Shown in pieces: positions 36,899 to 46,071 of a DNA stretch of 64,000 bases. The notes under the pieces were generated by a model that saw nothing but the letters and a program-made list of their open reading frames with translations, was not told the origin of the DNA and searched no databases. Origin of the DNA: an uncultured Pelagibacteraceae bacterium (lineage in GTDB: Bacteria > Pseudomonadota > Alphaproteobacteria > Pelagibacterales > Pelagibacteraceae); the NCBI GenBank assembly GCA_902588585.1, contig CACIPQ010000002.1, positions 92,911 to 156,910 of the forward strand. Direction: 5' to 3'. Both the position numbers and the translations under genes were made by a program. Each line of letters opens with the position of its first letter. The stretch's first letter is position 1.

Positions 36899-37946
36899 TT
36901 ATATAATTATTGGTGGCGGATGTGCTGGTTTATCACTGGCTTATGAATTGGATCTTCATCAAAAACTAAATAACAAAACACTTGCAATTGTTGAGCCAAG
37001 AACAGAATACAAGAGAGATAAAACTTGGTCTTTTTGGAAAGTTAGTGCTCACAATTTTGAAGACTGTGTTAAGAAAAATTGGAAAGAATTTTCTATAAAA
37101 ACACCTTTAGATTCTAAAGTTATTAAATGTGATGATTTTCCTTATCAGAGTATAGATAGTGGACTTTTTTATAATAAAATTAATGAAAAATTAAAAAAAA
37201 ATAAAAATATCAAATTTTTTAAAAACATTAAGGATTTAAATATTAACAGCTCTTTTATATTTAACAGTGTGCCTTCATTACAAGATTCACCGCTAAATCT
37301 TTGGCAACATTTTCATGGAATTGAAATTGAAACTAACGCAGAATTTTTTAATGACAACACTGTAAATTTAATGGATTTTGATTGTGATCAAAGAAATAAC
37401 GTTCATTTCTTTTATGTTTTGCCTTTTAGTAAAAATAAAGCAATGATTGAAACCACTTGGTTATCTAAAAAAGATAGATCTTTAAAAGATTACGAAGCTC
37501 AAATAAAAAACTATATTGGTCATTTGGGTTTAAAAGATTATAAAATAAATTTTAAAGAAGAGGGTGCCATTCCTCTTTTTCATCCTATCAATGATAAAGA
37601 AAAGAATAAGATAAATATTGGAACAGCTGGAAGCATGACAAGATTAAGTACTGGTTATACATTTCTTAATATACAGGAACATAGTAAATATATAAGAATG
37701 AATATTGAAAATATTCAAAACGCAAAAAAATACGAAATAGAAAAAAAATATCAATTTTTAGATAAAATCTTTTTAAGAGTTTTAAAAAAACATCCAGAAA
37801 AAATGCCCTATATATTTTCAGATATGTTCAGTGCTTCTTACAGTACTGCTATTAAATTTTTATCAAATAAAAGTAATGTTTTGGAAGATTTGTCAATAAT
37901 TTCTAAAATGCCCAAATGGACATTTATTAAGTCTATTTTTAATTAA
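36885..37946 (+). CDS. crtY: Lycopene beta-cyclase
   Basis: Cyclises both ends of lycopene to beta-carotene. 353 residues with an N-terminal FAD motif (DYIIIGGGCAGLSLAYEL), and the CrtY-type DKTWSFWK, FMD-like NLMDFDCDQ and PLFHPINDKEKNKINIGTAG segments. Overlaps crtB by 14 bp and is 1 bp from blh. Confidence 0.93.
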   Translation: MKEFDYIIIGGGCAGLSLAYELDLHQKLNNKTLAIVEPRTEYKRDKTWSFWKVSAHNFEDCVKKNWKEFSIKTPLDSKVIKCDDFPYQSIDSGLFYNKINEKLKKNKNIKFFKNIKDLNINSSFIFNSVPSLQDSPLNLWQHFHGIEIETNAEFFNDNTVNLMDFDCDQRNNVHFFYVLPFSKNKAMIETTWLSKKDRSLKDYEAQIKNYIGHLGLKDYKINFKEEGAIPLFHPINDKEKNKINIGTAGSMTRLSTGYTFLNIQEHSKYIRMNIENIQNAKKYEIEKKYQFLDKIFLRVLKKHPEKMPYIFSDMFSASYSTAIKFLSNKSNVLEDLSIISKMPKWTFIKSIFN

Positions 37947-37947
37947 A

Positions 37948-38889
37948 ATGATTAAAAAGATTTACGGTCAACATACATTTTATTTCTCTGTTTTAATAAT
38001 TGTATTATTAATAATTACATTAGTAACTGGAAGTAGTGTGGAATTTTTAAATGAGCTAATAATTTCATTCGTTTGTTTATTTTTAATTTTATCAGTGGGA
38101 ATATCACACGGGGCAATGGATAACTATAAGGCAAATAAAATTTTAAAAATTTATAAAATAAATAATAAAATAATATTTTATTTAATTTATACGCTAATCT
38201 CACTTTTAGTAATCATCCTTTGGTTTTTCTTTGCATCACTAACTTTATTAGTTTTTTTACTTCTTGCTTCTTATCATTTTGGTAGAGAAGATACTTCTTT
38301 CTTAAACATAGGGAATTCTAATTTTGATCAGTTATTTTATTTAATAAAAGGGTCTTTAATAATATTTGCACCACTCTTTTTTCATATTGATGAAACTTTA
38401 AAAATTTTTGAAGTTTTATTGATAAATAATGAAGTTTTGTTTTTTATTAAAGATCAACATTGGATAGTTAATATTTCTCTCAGTTTAGGTGTTTTAGGGT
38501 ATGTATATTTTATTTTTAAAAAAAGATTTGAAGATTTTGAAATTTTACTTCTGGATATATTCTCTATTCTTATTTTAAATTTTATTTTTTTTCCTTTAAT
38601 TGCTTTTACAATTTATTTTTGTTTCCTGCATTCGATAAGACATATAATATCAATATCTTTTGAATTAGATAAAAACAGTTTTTCAAATGGAGTTAAAATC
38701 TTTGTTAGGAAAGCATTACCGTTAACAATTGTGACAGCTTTGTTGTATTTGTTGGCAGTAGTTTATCTTTCAAATTCATATGGTCTAAATAATGTAATTA
38801 TCCAAGTAATATTTATTGGTTTGGCGTCATTAACATTTCCGCATATATTGCTCGAATATTTAATAGAAAAAAATGAAAAAAGAACTTAA
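37948..38889 (+). CDS. blh: Beta-carotene 15,15'-dioxygenase (Brp/Blh family)
   Basis: Cleaves beta-carotene to two all-trans retinal, the chromophore of proteorhodopsin. The 313-residue polytopic protein keeps the iron-ligand histidine pattern: GISHGAMDN, ASYHFGRED and FLHSIRHIISIS. Very AT-rich. No rhodopsin gene is in this window, but retinal has no other obvious use here. Overlaps ispH by 17 bp. Confidence 0.94.
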   Translation: MIKKIYGQHTFYFSVLIIVLLIITLVTGSSVEFLNELIISFVCLFLILSVGISHGAMDNYKANKILKIYKINNKIIFYLIYTLISLLVIILWFFFASLTLLVFLLLASYHFGREDTSFLNIGNSNFDQLFYLIKGSLIIFAPLFFHIDETLKIFEVLLINNEVLFFIKDQHWIVNISLSLGVLGYVYFIFKKRFEDFEILLLDIFSILILNFIFFPLIAFTIYFCFLHSIRHIISISFELDKNSFSNGVKIFVRKALPLTIVTALLYLLAVVYLSNSYGLNNVIIQVIFIGLASLTFPHILLEYLIEKNEKRT

Positions 38890-39808
38890 AATTTTTTTAG
38901 CATCACCAAGAGGATTTTGTGCTGGGGTTGATAGAGCTATAGAAATAGTAAAAAAAACTTTAGAAAAATATGGTTCGCCGGTGTATGTAAGGCATGAAAT
39001 AGTTCACAACAAAAATGTTGTTGAGTCACTTAAAAAATTAGGAGCTATTTTTATAGAAGAAATTTCAGAAATTTCAGATTCAACACGGCCTGTTATATTT
39101 TCAGCCCACGGTGTTCCTAAAAAAGTACCCGAAGAAGCAAAGATTAAAAAAATTTTTTATGTTGACGCTACTTGCCCATTAGTTTCCAAAGTGCATCGTG
39201 AGACTGAACAATTATATAAAAAGGGCTTTGATATTGTTTTAATAGGACACAGAAATCATCCTGAAGTTGTTGGTACTATGGGTCAGCTACCTAATGGATC
39301 CATTAAACTTATAGAAACTGTCGATGAGGTAAAAAATTTAAACTTTACAAAACCATTGGCCTATGTGACTCAAACAACTTTATCAGTTGACGATACAAAG
39401 GAAATTATTGATACTTTAAAAATAAAATTTCCAAATATAAAGGGCCCAATTAAAGAAGATATTTGTTATGCAACAACAAATAGGCAGGCTGCGGTAAAAA
39501 AAATTGCAGCTAATTGTGAAATGTTTTTTATAATAGGAAGTAGAAATTCTTCTAATTCAGCAAGGTTGGTTGAGGTTGCAAAGAAATCAGGGTGTAAAGA
39601 TTCTGAGCTCATTTTCGATGGAAAAAAAGCTCCTATAGACAAAATAAAAAACTGCAAGACTATTGGCTTGTCATCTGGTGCATCTGCTCCGGAAGAGTTG
39701 GTTCAAAACTTTATTGCAGAAATAAAAAAAGACATGCAAGTTTCTATTGAGGAAGTTATAACAGCAAATGAAAAAGTAGTTTTTAAATTACCAAAAGAGT
39801 TAAATTAA
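38873..39808 (+). CDS. ispH: 4-hydroxy-3-methylbut-2-enyl diphosphate reductase
   Basis: Iron-sulfur enzyme that ends the MEP pathway by producing IPP and DMAPP. 311 residues with all three cluster cysteines: SPRGFCAGVDRAI, DATCPLVSKVH and EDICYATTNRQ. It belongs to the usual ispH-thrB-rnhA cluster but here is also overlapped by blh, coupling retinal synthesis to isoprenoid supply. Confidence 0.97.
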   Translation: MKKELKIFLASPRGFCAGVDRAIEIVKKTLEKYGSPVYVRHEIVHNKNVVESLKKLGAIFIEEISEISDSTRPVIFSAHGVPKKVPEEAKIKKIFYVDATCPLVSKVHRETEQLYKKGFDIVLIGHRNHPEVVGTMGQLPNGSIKLIETVDEVKNLNFTKPLAYVTQTTLSVDDTKEIIDTLKIKFPNIKGPIKEDICYATTNRQAAVKKIAANCEMFFIIGSRNSSNSARLVEVAKKSGCKDSELIFDGKKAPIDKIKNCKTIGLSSGASAPEELVQNFIAEIKKDMQVSIEEVITANEKVVFKLPKELN

Positions 39809-40777
39809 ATGGCTATCTATACAAAATTAGATAAAGTAAAAATCAATTCTATTCTCTCAAACTACAGTCTGGGTAATTTAAAAAAATTTGAAGGTATTAA
39901 AGAGGGAATTGAAAATACAAACTATTCAATAGAAACTGATAAAGGTAAATATATTTTAACAATTTATGAAAAAAGAGTTAACAAAAACGATCTTCCTTTT
40001 TTTTCTGAATTAATGTTAGGGCTAAGTAACAAAAGTTTTATCTGTCCAAAACCGATATCGAATAAAAATAACGCATATATATCTGATTTTCAAAATAAAA
40101 AATTTATGATTGCTAGTTTTTTGGAAGGTAAGGCTAAAAAAAATTTGTCTCCATCAGATTGTAAAATAGCTGGTAGAGAATCTGCAAGATTACACGAAAT
40201 TACAAAAAATTTTCATTTTAAAAGACAGAATGATTTGTCAGTAAAATCATGGAGAAAAATTTTTGACCAGGTGAAAGATGAATGTAACAAAATCCATTCT
40301 GATCTTCCAAGATTGATAGAGGCAAATTTGAATGATGTTGAAAAAAATTGGCCAAATAATCTACCTACTGGAATTATTCATGCAGACCTTTTTAACGATA
40401 ATATTTTTTTTAAAAATAATAAATTTTCTGGTTTTATTGATTTTTACTTTTCGTGTAATGATTTTTATGCTTTTGAAATCGCGATATGCTTTAATGCTTT
40501 ATGTTTTGATGGAGTAAAACAAAATTTAAGTTTTAACGTAACAAAAGCCAAAAAATTTATAGAAGGCTACAACGAAATTAGAAAAATCTCTAACGAAGAG
40601 AAGAGATCTATCAAGGTTCTTTCCCAAGGTGCTGCTTTAAGATTCCTTCTGACTAGAGTGTTTGACTATATAAATATCGTAGATGGTGCGGTTGTAAAAA
40701 TTAAGGATCCTATTGAATATCTAAAACGACTTGAATTTCATAAGAATGCAAAAAATCTTGAGGATTATTTTATTTAA
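39809..40777 (+). CDS. thrB: Homoserine kinase (APH-fold, ThrB2 type)
   Basis: Phosphorylates homoserine for threonine synthesis. 322 residues of the choline kinase/aminoglycoside phosphotransferase fold: NTNYSIETDKGKYILTIYEK (nucleotide Lys), the catalytic IIHADLFNDNIFF and the metal-binding GFIDFYFS. Unrelated to the GHMP ThrB of E. coli. It starts immediately after ispH. thrC lies 1.3 kb beyond on the other strand. Confidence 0.93.
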   Translation: MAIYTKLDKVKINSILSNYSLGNLKKFEGIKEGIENTNYSIETDKGKYILTIYEKRVNKNDLPFFSELMLGLSNKSFICPKPISNKNNAYISDFQNKKFMIASFLEGKAKKNLSPSDCKIAGRESARLHEITKNFHFKRQNDLSVKSWRKIFDQVKDECNKIHSDLPRLIEANLNDVEKNWPNNLPTGIIHADLFNDNIFFKNNKFSGFIDFYFSCNDFYAFEIAICFNALCFDGVKQNLSFNVTKAKKFIEGYNEIRKISNEEKRSIKVLSQGAALRFLLTRVFDYINIVDGAVVKIKDPIEYLKRLEFHKNAKNLEDYFI

Positions 40778-40778
40778 A

Positions 40779-41207
40779 ATGAAATATAAAATATATACAG
40801 ACGGAGCATGCTCAGGTAATCCTGGTCCAGGTGGTTGGGCAGTTATAATTCTTATTAACAACGAAATAAAAGAAATGTTTTTTGGAAGTGAAAAAAATAC
40901 AACCAATAACCAAATGGAACTTTTAGCTCCGATTAAAGCAATTCAAAAATTTAAAAAAAAATCAGAAATTTCAATTTTTACTGACTCAACTTACGTAAGA
41001 GATGGGATTACAATCTGGATTAAGCGGTGGGAAAAAAATGGATGGAAAACTTCATCAAAAAAACCTGTGAAAAACAAAGAGTTGTGGAAAAAATTAAAAA
41101 ATTTATCGTCTAAACACTCTATAAAATGGATTTGGGTAAAAGGCCATGCTCAGGACAAATATAATAATCTTGTTGACGAACTTGCTCAGGAAGCTATAAA
41201 AAAATAA
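40779..41207 (+). CDS. rnhA: Ribonuclease HI
   Basis: Degrades RNA in RNA-DNA hybrids. Start MKYKIYTDGACSGNPGPGGW gives 142 residues, the normal size; the upstream option would overlap thrB. Catalytic acids are Asp in YTDGACSG, Glu in NNQMELLAP, Asp in FTDSTYVRDG, and a final Asp in NNLVDELAQ, with the handle region WIKRWEKNGWKTS. Confidence 0.96.
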   Translation: MKYKIYTDGACSGNPGPGGWAVIILINNEIKEMFFGSEKNTTNNQMELLAPIKAIQKFKKKSEISIFTDSTYVRDGITIWIKRWEKNGWKTSSKKPVKNKELWKKLKNLSSKHSIKWIWVKGHAQDKYNNLVDELAQEAIKK

Positions 41208-41588
41208 ATGATCAAGCAAATACCAAGCAAAGAAATTAAAGATTATATAAAAAATAATCCAAAGAGTGTTTTACTTGATGTGAGAACGAAAGAAGAATGG
41301 GATCAGATTGGTAAACCTGATGGTGACAAAATCGGTTTAAAAACTTATTTTTTATCTTCCCAATTTCAAGGAGCAGTTATCAATGAAAATTTTGTAGAAG
41401 AATTTAAAAATTTAAATATAGAAAAAGATTGTCAGCTCTTAATCATGTGTGGATCAGGTAATAGATCTCAAAGAGCAGCTGAGTTATTAACTAAAGCGGG
41501 CTATAATTGTTCAAATGTTTCGGATGGTTTTAGAGGAGACGGAGGAGAAAAAATTGGTTGGAAAAATAATCAATTACCAACTAAATAA
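41208..41588 (+). CDS. Single-domain rhodanese-like protein
   Basis: 126-residue sulfurtransferase-type domain. LLDVRTKEEWDQIGKPDG is followed by the active-site loop LLIMCGSGNRSQRAAELL with its Cys, and by SDGFRGD. Starts directly after the rnhA stop. Physiological sulfur acceptor unknown. Converges on the peroxiredoxin gene with no gap. Confidence 0.88.
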   Translation: MIKQIPSKEIKDYIKNNPKSVLLDVRTKEEWDQIGKPDGDKIGLKTYFLSSQFQGAVINENFVEEFKNLNIEKDCQLLIMCGSGNRSQRAAELLTKAGYNCSNVSDGFRGDGGEKIGWKNNQLPTK

Positions 41589-42077
41589 TTAAATGTCTTC
41601 CAAAAATTTTTCTGCAGATGAAATTTCACACTGACCAGTATCTTCTTCAACACTTATCTTCTTAATTTTTCCTTCATCCACAAGCATAGTGTATCTCGAT
41701 GATCTGATTCCCAAACCTTTCGCTGATTTGTCTGTTTCTAAACCCATAAGCTTTGTAAATTGGCAAAAAGGATCGCCCAACATTAGTATTTTGTTACCAA
41801 CGTTGTTTTTGTCACCCCAAGCTTTCATAACGAATGGATCATTCACTGACAAACATAAAATATTTTGTACTCCTTTTTTAAGTGCGTTCTCATATGATTT
41901 TATAAATCCTGGTAGATGTTTTGCAGAACAAACAGAAGTAAAAGCACCTGGTAATCCAAAAATAATTGTTTTCCCACTGACGGTAAAATCTCTTATATCT
42001 TTCTTTTGAACTAAATTACTATTATCCAGAAAAAAAACTAAAGCAGAAGGAAGATCGTCTCCAATTTTAACTTTCAT
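41589..42077 (-). CDS. Peroxiredoxin (Prx5 subfamily)
   Basis: 162-residue thiol peroxidase. The peroxidatic Cys is in FGLPGAFTSVCSAKHLPGF, which keeps the PxxxTxxC pattern, with Arg in GIRSSRYTMLVD. It overlaps thrC by 11 bp and ends the cox-thrC transcript, so peroxide removal would be expressed with the oxidase. Confidence 0.9.
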   Translation of the reverse strand: MKVKIGDDLPSALVFFLDNSNLVQKKDIRDFTVSGKTIIFGLPGAFTSVCSAKHLPGFIKSYENALKKGVQNILCLSVNDPFVMKAWGDKNNVGNKILMLGDPFCQFTKLMGLETDKSAKGLGIRSSRYTMLVDEGKIKKISVEEDTGQCEISSAEKFLEDI

Positions 42078-43449
42078 TTGATTTCTCCAAAATATAACTT
42101 TTAACGTCTAAAAGATTGTTTTCTAAGATATCATATTTTTCTTTTTTATCTAATGTATTAGATAACTGAGATGGTATTGTAATTTTTTTAGAAGTAGCCA
42201 TTTTTATAGTTTCTAAAAACTTATATGGATGTGCGGTACTAAGAATTAGGGTTTCTGAACCATCATTATTTTTTTTGGCCGCTCCTACAGCGGTAGCTGT
42301 GTGAGGATCTAATATAAAATTATATTTATCAGAAAAGTTTTTAATAATTTCCAAGGTTTGTTTGTCACTTGTTTTTTCAGCACAAAAGTCTTTTTTTATA
42401 ATATTTACTTCTTCTGAGCTGAGTTTAAATGAACCTTTAGATGCAAGGTTTGACATTAAACTTGATACTTTATTATCGTCCTGGTTTAGAACGTCGAAAA
42501 GTAATCTTTCAAAATTACTTGAAACTTGTACATCCATACTTGGAGAAAGCGATGGTTTTACTTTGCTTGGTTTATACTCGCCTGAATTAATAACTCTTTG
42601 TAAAATATCATTTTCGTTTGTAGCTACTATTAATTTTTTTATAGGTAAGCCCATTTTTTTAGCCACATATCCAGCATAAACATCTCCGAAATTTCCTGTT
42701 GGAACTGAAAAGCTTATTTTTTTGTTTTTAAATTGAAAATATGAGTAAAAATAATAAACAACCTGACAAACTATTCTAGCCCAATTTATAGAATTAACAG
42801 CTGACATATTAATTTTTTCTCTAAAAGAATTATCAGAAAACATATCTTTAACTATTTTTTGGCAATCATCGAATGTTCCTTTGATGGCAATATTATAAAT
42901 ATTATTTGAGCCTATTGTTGTCATAATTTTTCTCTGTATATTAGAAATTTTATTATGAGGGTGTAAAACAAAAACATTAATATTTTTTCTATCGTTAAGA
43001 GCAGAAATAGCAGCTGATCCGGTATCACCCGAAGTAGCTACAATAATGTTAATTTTATTTTGTGAAGACGTTTTAAGTTCATCATACATATTTCCTATCA
43101 CTTGCATAGCAACATCTTTAAAAGCAAGAGTCGGCCCATGAAATAACTCTACAAGATTTATGTCTCCAATTTTTTTTATTTTAACAACGTCTTTGGTTGC
43201 AAAACTTTTATAGGATTTATCTATTAGTTTGTTTAATTTATTTTTTTCTATATCTGGTGAGCAAAAATTTAAAATTATTTCTGTAGCAAGCTCAACATAT
43301 GACATTTTGCTCAAATCTTTAAGTTCAGACTCATTATAAATTTTAATTTTTTTAGGGATAAACAGTCCGCCATCCGGGGCCAAACCTCTTAAAAAAACAT
43401 CTTTGAAACCAAAGTTTAATTTTTTATTTCTGGTACTGATATATTCCAC
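42067..43449 (-). CDS. thrC: Threonine synthase
   Basis: PLP enzyme that makes threonine from O-phosphohomoserine, 460 residues. N-terminal MEYISTRNKKLNFGFKDVFLRGL (in parts: YISTRNKKLNFGFKD and FLRGLAPDGGLFIP) and the PLP Lys in FHGPTLAFKDVAMQ. Start codon is GTG and overlaps by one base the TAG of the 57-residue microprotein gene. Its position behind ctaG in the cox operon is common in alphaproteobacteria. Confidence 0.95.
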   Translation of the reverse strand: MEYISTRNKKLNFGFKDVFLRGLAPDGGLFIPKKIKIYNESELKDLSKMSYVELATEIILNFCSPDIEKNKLNKLIDKSYKSFATKDVVKIKKIGDINLVELFHGPTLAFKDVAMQVIGNMYDELKTSSQNKINIIVATSGDTGSAAISALNDRKNINVFVLHPHNKISNIQRKIMTTIGSNNIYNIAIKGTFDDCQKIVKDMFSDNSFREKINMSAVNSINWARIVCQVVYYFYSYFQFKNKKISFSVPTGNFGDVYAGYVAKKMGLPIKKLIVATNENDILQRVINSGEYKPSKVKPSLSPSMDVQVSSNFERLLFDVLNQDDNKVSSLMSNLASKGSFKLSSEEVNIIKKDFCAEKTSDKQTLEIIKNFSDKYNFILDPHTATAVGAAKKNNDGSETLILSTAHPYKFLETIKMATSKKITIPSQLSNTLDKKEKYDILENNLLDVKSYILEKSNES

Positions 43450-43622
43450 TAGCTAGACGACTTTTGCCCTTTTTTGAAATATTTTTTCCAAGTTAAATTT
43501 AGTAAACCTAGTACTACAAATGAAAGTAAAATAACGAATAAAGCAATCTGCCCCCCAGATGTATCTGAGATACAGACAGCACACAAACTAACTATTTCAG
43601 AATTTAATATATTTATGGTCAT
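43449..43622 (-). CDS. 57-residue membrane microprotein in the cox operon
   Basis: An ORF shorter than the usual cut-off. It reads MTINILNSEIVSLCAVCISD, then TSGGQIALFVILLSFVVLGL (membrane helix), then LNLTWKKYFKKGQKSSS. Its ATG overlaps the ctaG stop (ATGA) and its TAG overlaps the thrC GTG (TAGTG), so it precisely fills the ctaG-thrC interval in one frame. Topology: a short N-terminal part with two Cys (CAVC), one helix, and a positively charged tail probably in the cytoplasm. Function unknown. The location suggests an oxidase subunit or copper/heme assembly helper; no homologue recognised. Confidence 0.7.
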   Translation of the reverse strand: MTINILNSEIVSLCAVCISDTSGGQIALFVILLSFVVLGLLNLTWKKYFKKGQKSSS

Positions 43623-44065
43623 TTTTTAAAAAAAACAAATTGGATTATAGCCTCTTTTATATTCTTTGTCACTTTGGGGTCAACTAACAAAACTAGCGCG
43701 TACTTTTCTTTTTCTCCCCCTTTTAAAGTCTGCTCTTCATAACAAAAACAGTTTAATTTTGTAATAAAATCTTTTAATTCACTGGGATAGACTTGAAAAG
43801 TAGCCATTCCATTCATGCTTTTTTTGCTTAAATTTTTAACTGTGTAATTAATTGTTTTTACTTCACCTGGTACAATAAGCATATTTTTTTCTTCTGTTTC
43901 AAATTTAAACGGTAAATCTTTATGAACGCTTGTAATCAATTTGAGTTTAATTATCTGATTGCCCTCATCATTTTTTTGAGAGAAAAAAATTGAAATTACA
44001 AAAATGGTAAATAAAAGAAATGAAAGAACTATAATTAGTTTATTTGGATTTTTTTTTTTAAGCAA
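43619..44065 (-). CDS. ctaG: Cytochrome c oxidase assembly protein CtaG/Cox11
   Basis: Copper chaperone for the CuB site of subunit I. One N-terminal anchor helix (LIIVLSFLLFTIFVISIFF), then the Cox11 beta domain with the copper motif NCFCYEEQTLKGGE and VDPKV. At 148 residues it is shorter than typical (about 180-200), and the usual metal Met/Cys set looks reduced. Overlaps cyoE by 8 bp and the microprotein gene by 3 bp. Confidence 0.88.
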   Translation of the reverse strand: MLKKKNPNKLIIVLSFLLFTIFVISIFFSQKNDEGNQIIKLKLITSVHKDLPFKFETEEKNMLIVPGEVKTINYTVKNLSKKSMNGMATFQVYPSELKDFITKLNCFCYEEQTLKGGEKEKYALVLLVDPKVTKNIKEAIIQFVFFKK

Positions 44066-45005
44066 ATTTGTCCACTAAAATTGATATAAAAATTGCAAAT
44101 AAGTAAAGAATTGAAAAAGCAAATATTTGTTTAGCAATTATTTTTTCTGATTTTATACCTTTTGACTTGAAAAGTTTAAAACAAATGAAAATATAGTATG
44201 CACTTAATGGAAAAGAGAATGATAAATAAATTAAACCTAGAAATTTAAAATAAAACGGAGCTAAAGCTACGGGAAGCAAAAGTACAGAATAGATTAGTAT
44301 ATTTTTTTTTGTAGTTTCGATTCCAGATGTCACTGGCAACATAGGAATGTTGGCTTTTCTGTAATCTTCGGACTTGAACAAGCTTAAAGCCCAGAAGTGA
44401 GATGGTGTCCAAATAAAAATAATAAGAAATAAAATAATTGGCTCTATAGAAATACCTCCTGTTGCTATCGACCACCCAATTACCGGAGGCAATGCTCCTG
44501 CTGCACCACCAATAACAATATTTTGAGGAGTTTTTCTTTTAAGCCATATCGTATAAACAAAAACATAAAATAAAATTGTTAATGTCAGCAAAGAAGCTGC
44601 CATAAGATTTGAAAAGAAATATAAAGCTCCTACTGAAATAAAAGATGATATTGTACCAAAAATAAGCCCTTGTTTTTTAGTTAATTTTCCAGTTGGAATT
44701 GGTCTTAGACAAGTTCTTGACATTACAGAGTCTACATCCGCCTCATACCAACAATTTAGAGCTCCTGCAGCTCCGGATCCAAGGGCAACCGCTGTAATAG
44801 ATAGTATGGCATTTATATAATCGACATTTTGAAAAGGAGCAATCAAGAAGCCTACTACGCATGTAAAAATAGCCAACGACATAACTCTCGGCTTCATTAA
44901 ATCGTATAAAGCTTTTATATATTGAATATTGTTTAATTTAAGAGTTGGATGATTTTTTTTTAATCGGTCGTGTCTGAAATTAACATCCATTGTCCATTTG
45001 TTCAT
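44058..45005 (-). CDS. cyoE: Protoheme IX farnesyltransferase
   Basis: UbiA-superfamily membrane enzyme (also called CtaB) that makes heme O, the precursor of heme A for the oxidase. 315 residues. The two Asp-rich regions are NCWYEADVDSVMSRTCLRPI and DYRKANIPML (following WTPSHFWALSLFKSE). Its ATG shares a base with the stop of the subunit IV gene (TAATG). A second in-frame ATG lies 15 bp downstream. Confidence 0.94.
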   Translation of the reverse strand: MNKWTMDVNFRHDRLKKNHPTLKLNNIQYIKALYDLMKPRVMSLAIFTCVVGFLIAPFQNVDYINAILSITAVALGSGAAGALNCWYEADVDSVMSRTCLRPIPTGKLTKKQGLIFGTISSFISVGALYFFSNLMAASLLTLTILFYVFVYTIWLKRKTPQNIVIGGAAGALPPVIGWSIATGGISIEPIILFLIIFIWTPSHFWALSLFKSEDYRKANIPMLPVTSGIETTKKNILIYSVLLLPVALAPFYFKFLGLIYLSFSFPLSAYYIFICFKLFKSKGIKSEKIIAKQIFAFSILYLFAIFISILVDKFA

Positions 45006-45349
45006 TATTCTCCTAGAACAAAATAAATAAATCTTGTAAAAACGGTATACTTTCCTTCAGCAACCATCAGTCCTACAAAACAAGCTATCGCTGTCATAGG
45101 CCATAACAAAACATTTACAAGAGTGTAACGTTCCCAAAAAAGATGCATGAAGAAAGCCATGATAAGTCCTGCCTTTAAAAACATAAAAATTAAAATTAAA
45201 GTCCATCTCAATAAACCTTGAAATTGATACCAATCAACCATGTAAGAAAAAAAGCTTAAGACAAATAATAGTCCCCAGATCCAAAGATAAATCCCAAGCT
45301 TATGTGTTGTTGTTTTTTTTTCTTTATTTGTATCTATATTGTCAGTCAT
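45005..45349 (-). CDS. Cytochrome c oxidase subunit IV (prokaryotic COX4)
   Basis: 114-residue, three-helix protein. The family pattern LKAGLIMAFFMHLFWERY is clear. It follows two subunit III-like genes, giving a four- or five-subunit oxidase. Stop overlaps cyoE start by one base. Confidence 0.85.
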   Translation of the reverse strand: MTDNIDTNKEKKTTTHKLGIYLWIWGLLFVLSFFSYMVDWYQFQGLLRWTLILIFMFLKAGLIMAFFMHLFWERYTLVNVLLWPMTAIACFVGLMVAEGKYTVFTRFIYFVLGE

Positions 45350-45357
45350 AATTTACC

Positions 45358-46062
45358 TTACCAAAGATAGAAGAAAGCAAAAATAAAAACCCAAACTAAA
45401 TCCACGAAGTGCCAGTAAAGCCCCAATATTTCAATAGCAACATAGTCTGATTTCATTGTGGTAAAGTATCCTCTTTTACCGGTATCAAAATCTCCCCTAA
45501 AAACTTTTCTTGAAAAAATAAATAGAAAAATCACTCCTATGGAAACGTGAGTTCCATGAAAACCTGTTATCATAAAGAAAAAAGATCCAAATTGTCCAGC
45601 GCCGAAAGGGTTTTCCCAAGGTCTAACACCTTCGTGAATAAGTTTGGACCATTCAAATGCTTGCATTCCAACAAATGTGAGTCCTCCTATAGCAGTAAGC
45701 AAAATAAACCATCCGCACATTTTCTTGTTTCTTTCATATCCATACTTAACTGCTAGCGCCATGGTTCCACTGCTGGTAATTAAAACAAAAGTCATTATAG
45801 CTATTAACAATAGGGGTACTGGAACACCCATAAAATCCAATGCGAATACTTCACTTGGATTTGGCCATTCAACTACCGTGGATGCCCTACCCTTCATGTA
45901 AGAAATTAAAAAACAGCTAAAAATAAAGGTATCGCTTAATAGAAAAATCCACATCATGGATTTTCCCCATTGAACGCCTTTAAAAGCTGTTTGATCCGAA
46001 CCTAGATCGCTAGGTATGCTTTTCCAGCCTTTAGGAAGATTTTCTAGTGATGAATCAGACAT
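45358..46062 (-). CDS. Cytochrome c oxidase subunit III
   Basis: 234 residues, with helices containing GKSMMWIFLLSDTFIFSCFL, the conserved Glu in GMQAFEWSKLI, FHGTHVSIGVIFLF and the terminal EILGLYWHFVDLVWVFIF. This is the more conventional of two adjacent subunit III genes. Located 8 bp before subunit IV and 9 bp after the other. Confidence 0.92.
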   Translation of the reverse strand: MSDSSLENLPKGWKSIPSDLGSDQTAFKGVQWGKSMMWIFLLSDTFIFSCFLISYMKGRASTVVEWPNPSEVFALDFMGVPVPLLLIAIMTFVLITSSGTMALAVKYGYERNKKMCGWFILLTAIGGLTFVGMQAFEWSKLIHEGVRPWENPFGAGQFGSFFFMITGFHGTHVSIGVIFLFIFSRKVFRGDFDTGKRGYFTTMKSDYVAIEILGLYWHFVDLVWVFIFAFFYLW

Positions 46063-46071
46063 TATACTCCT

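Noticed and set aside
36032-38889. Search for proteorhodopsin or crtE next to the retinal genes
   Set aside because: No seven-helix opsin or GGPP synthase ORF exists in the window; atpF and ispH flank the four genes directly.
45547-45901. Plus-strand ORFs over subunit III
   Set aside because: They are shadows of a highly conserved membrane protein gene on the minus strand.
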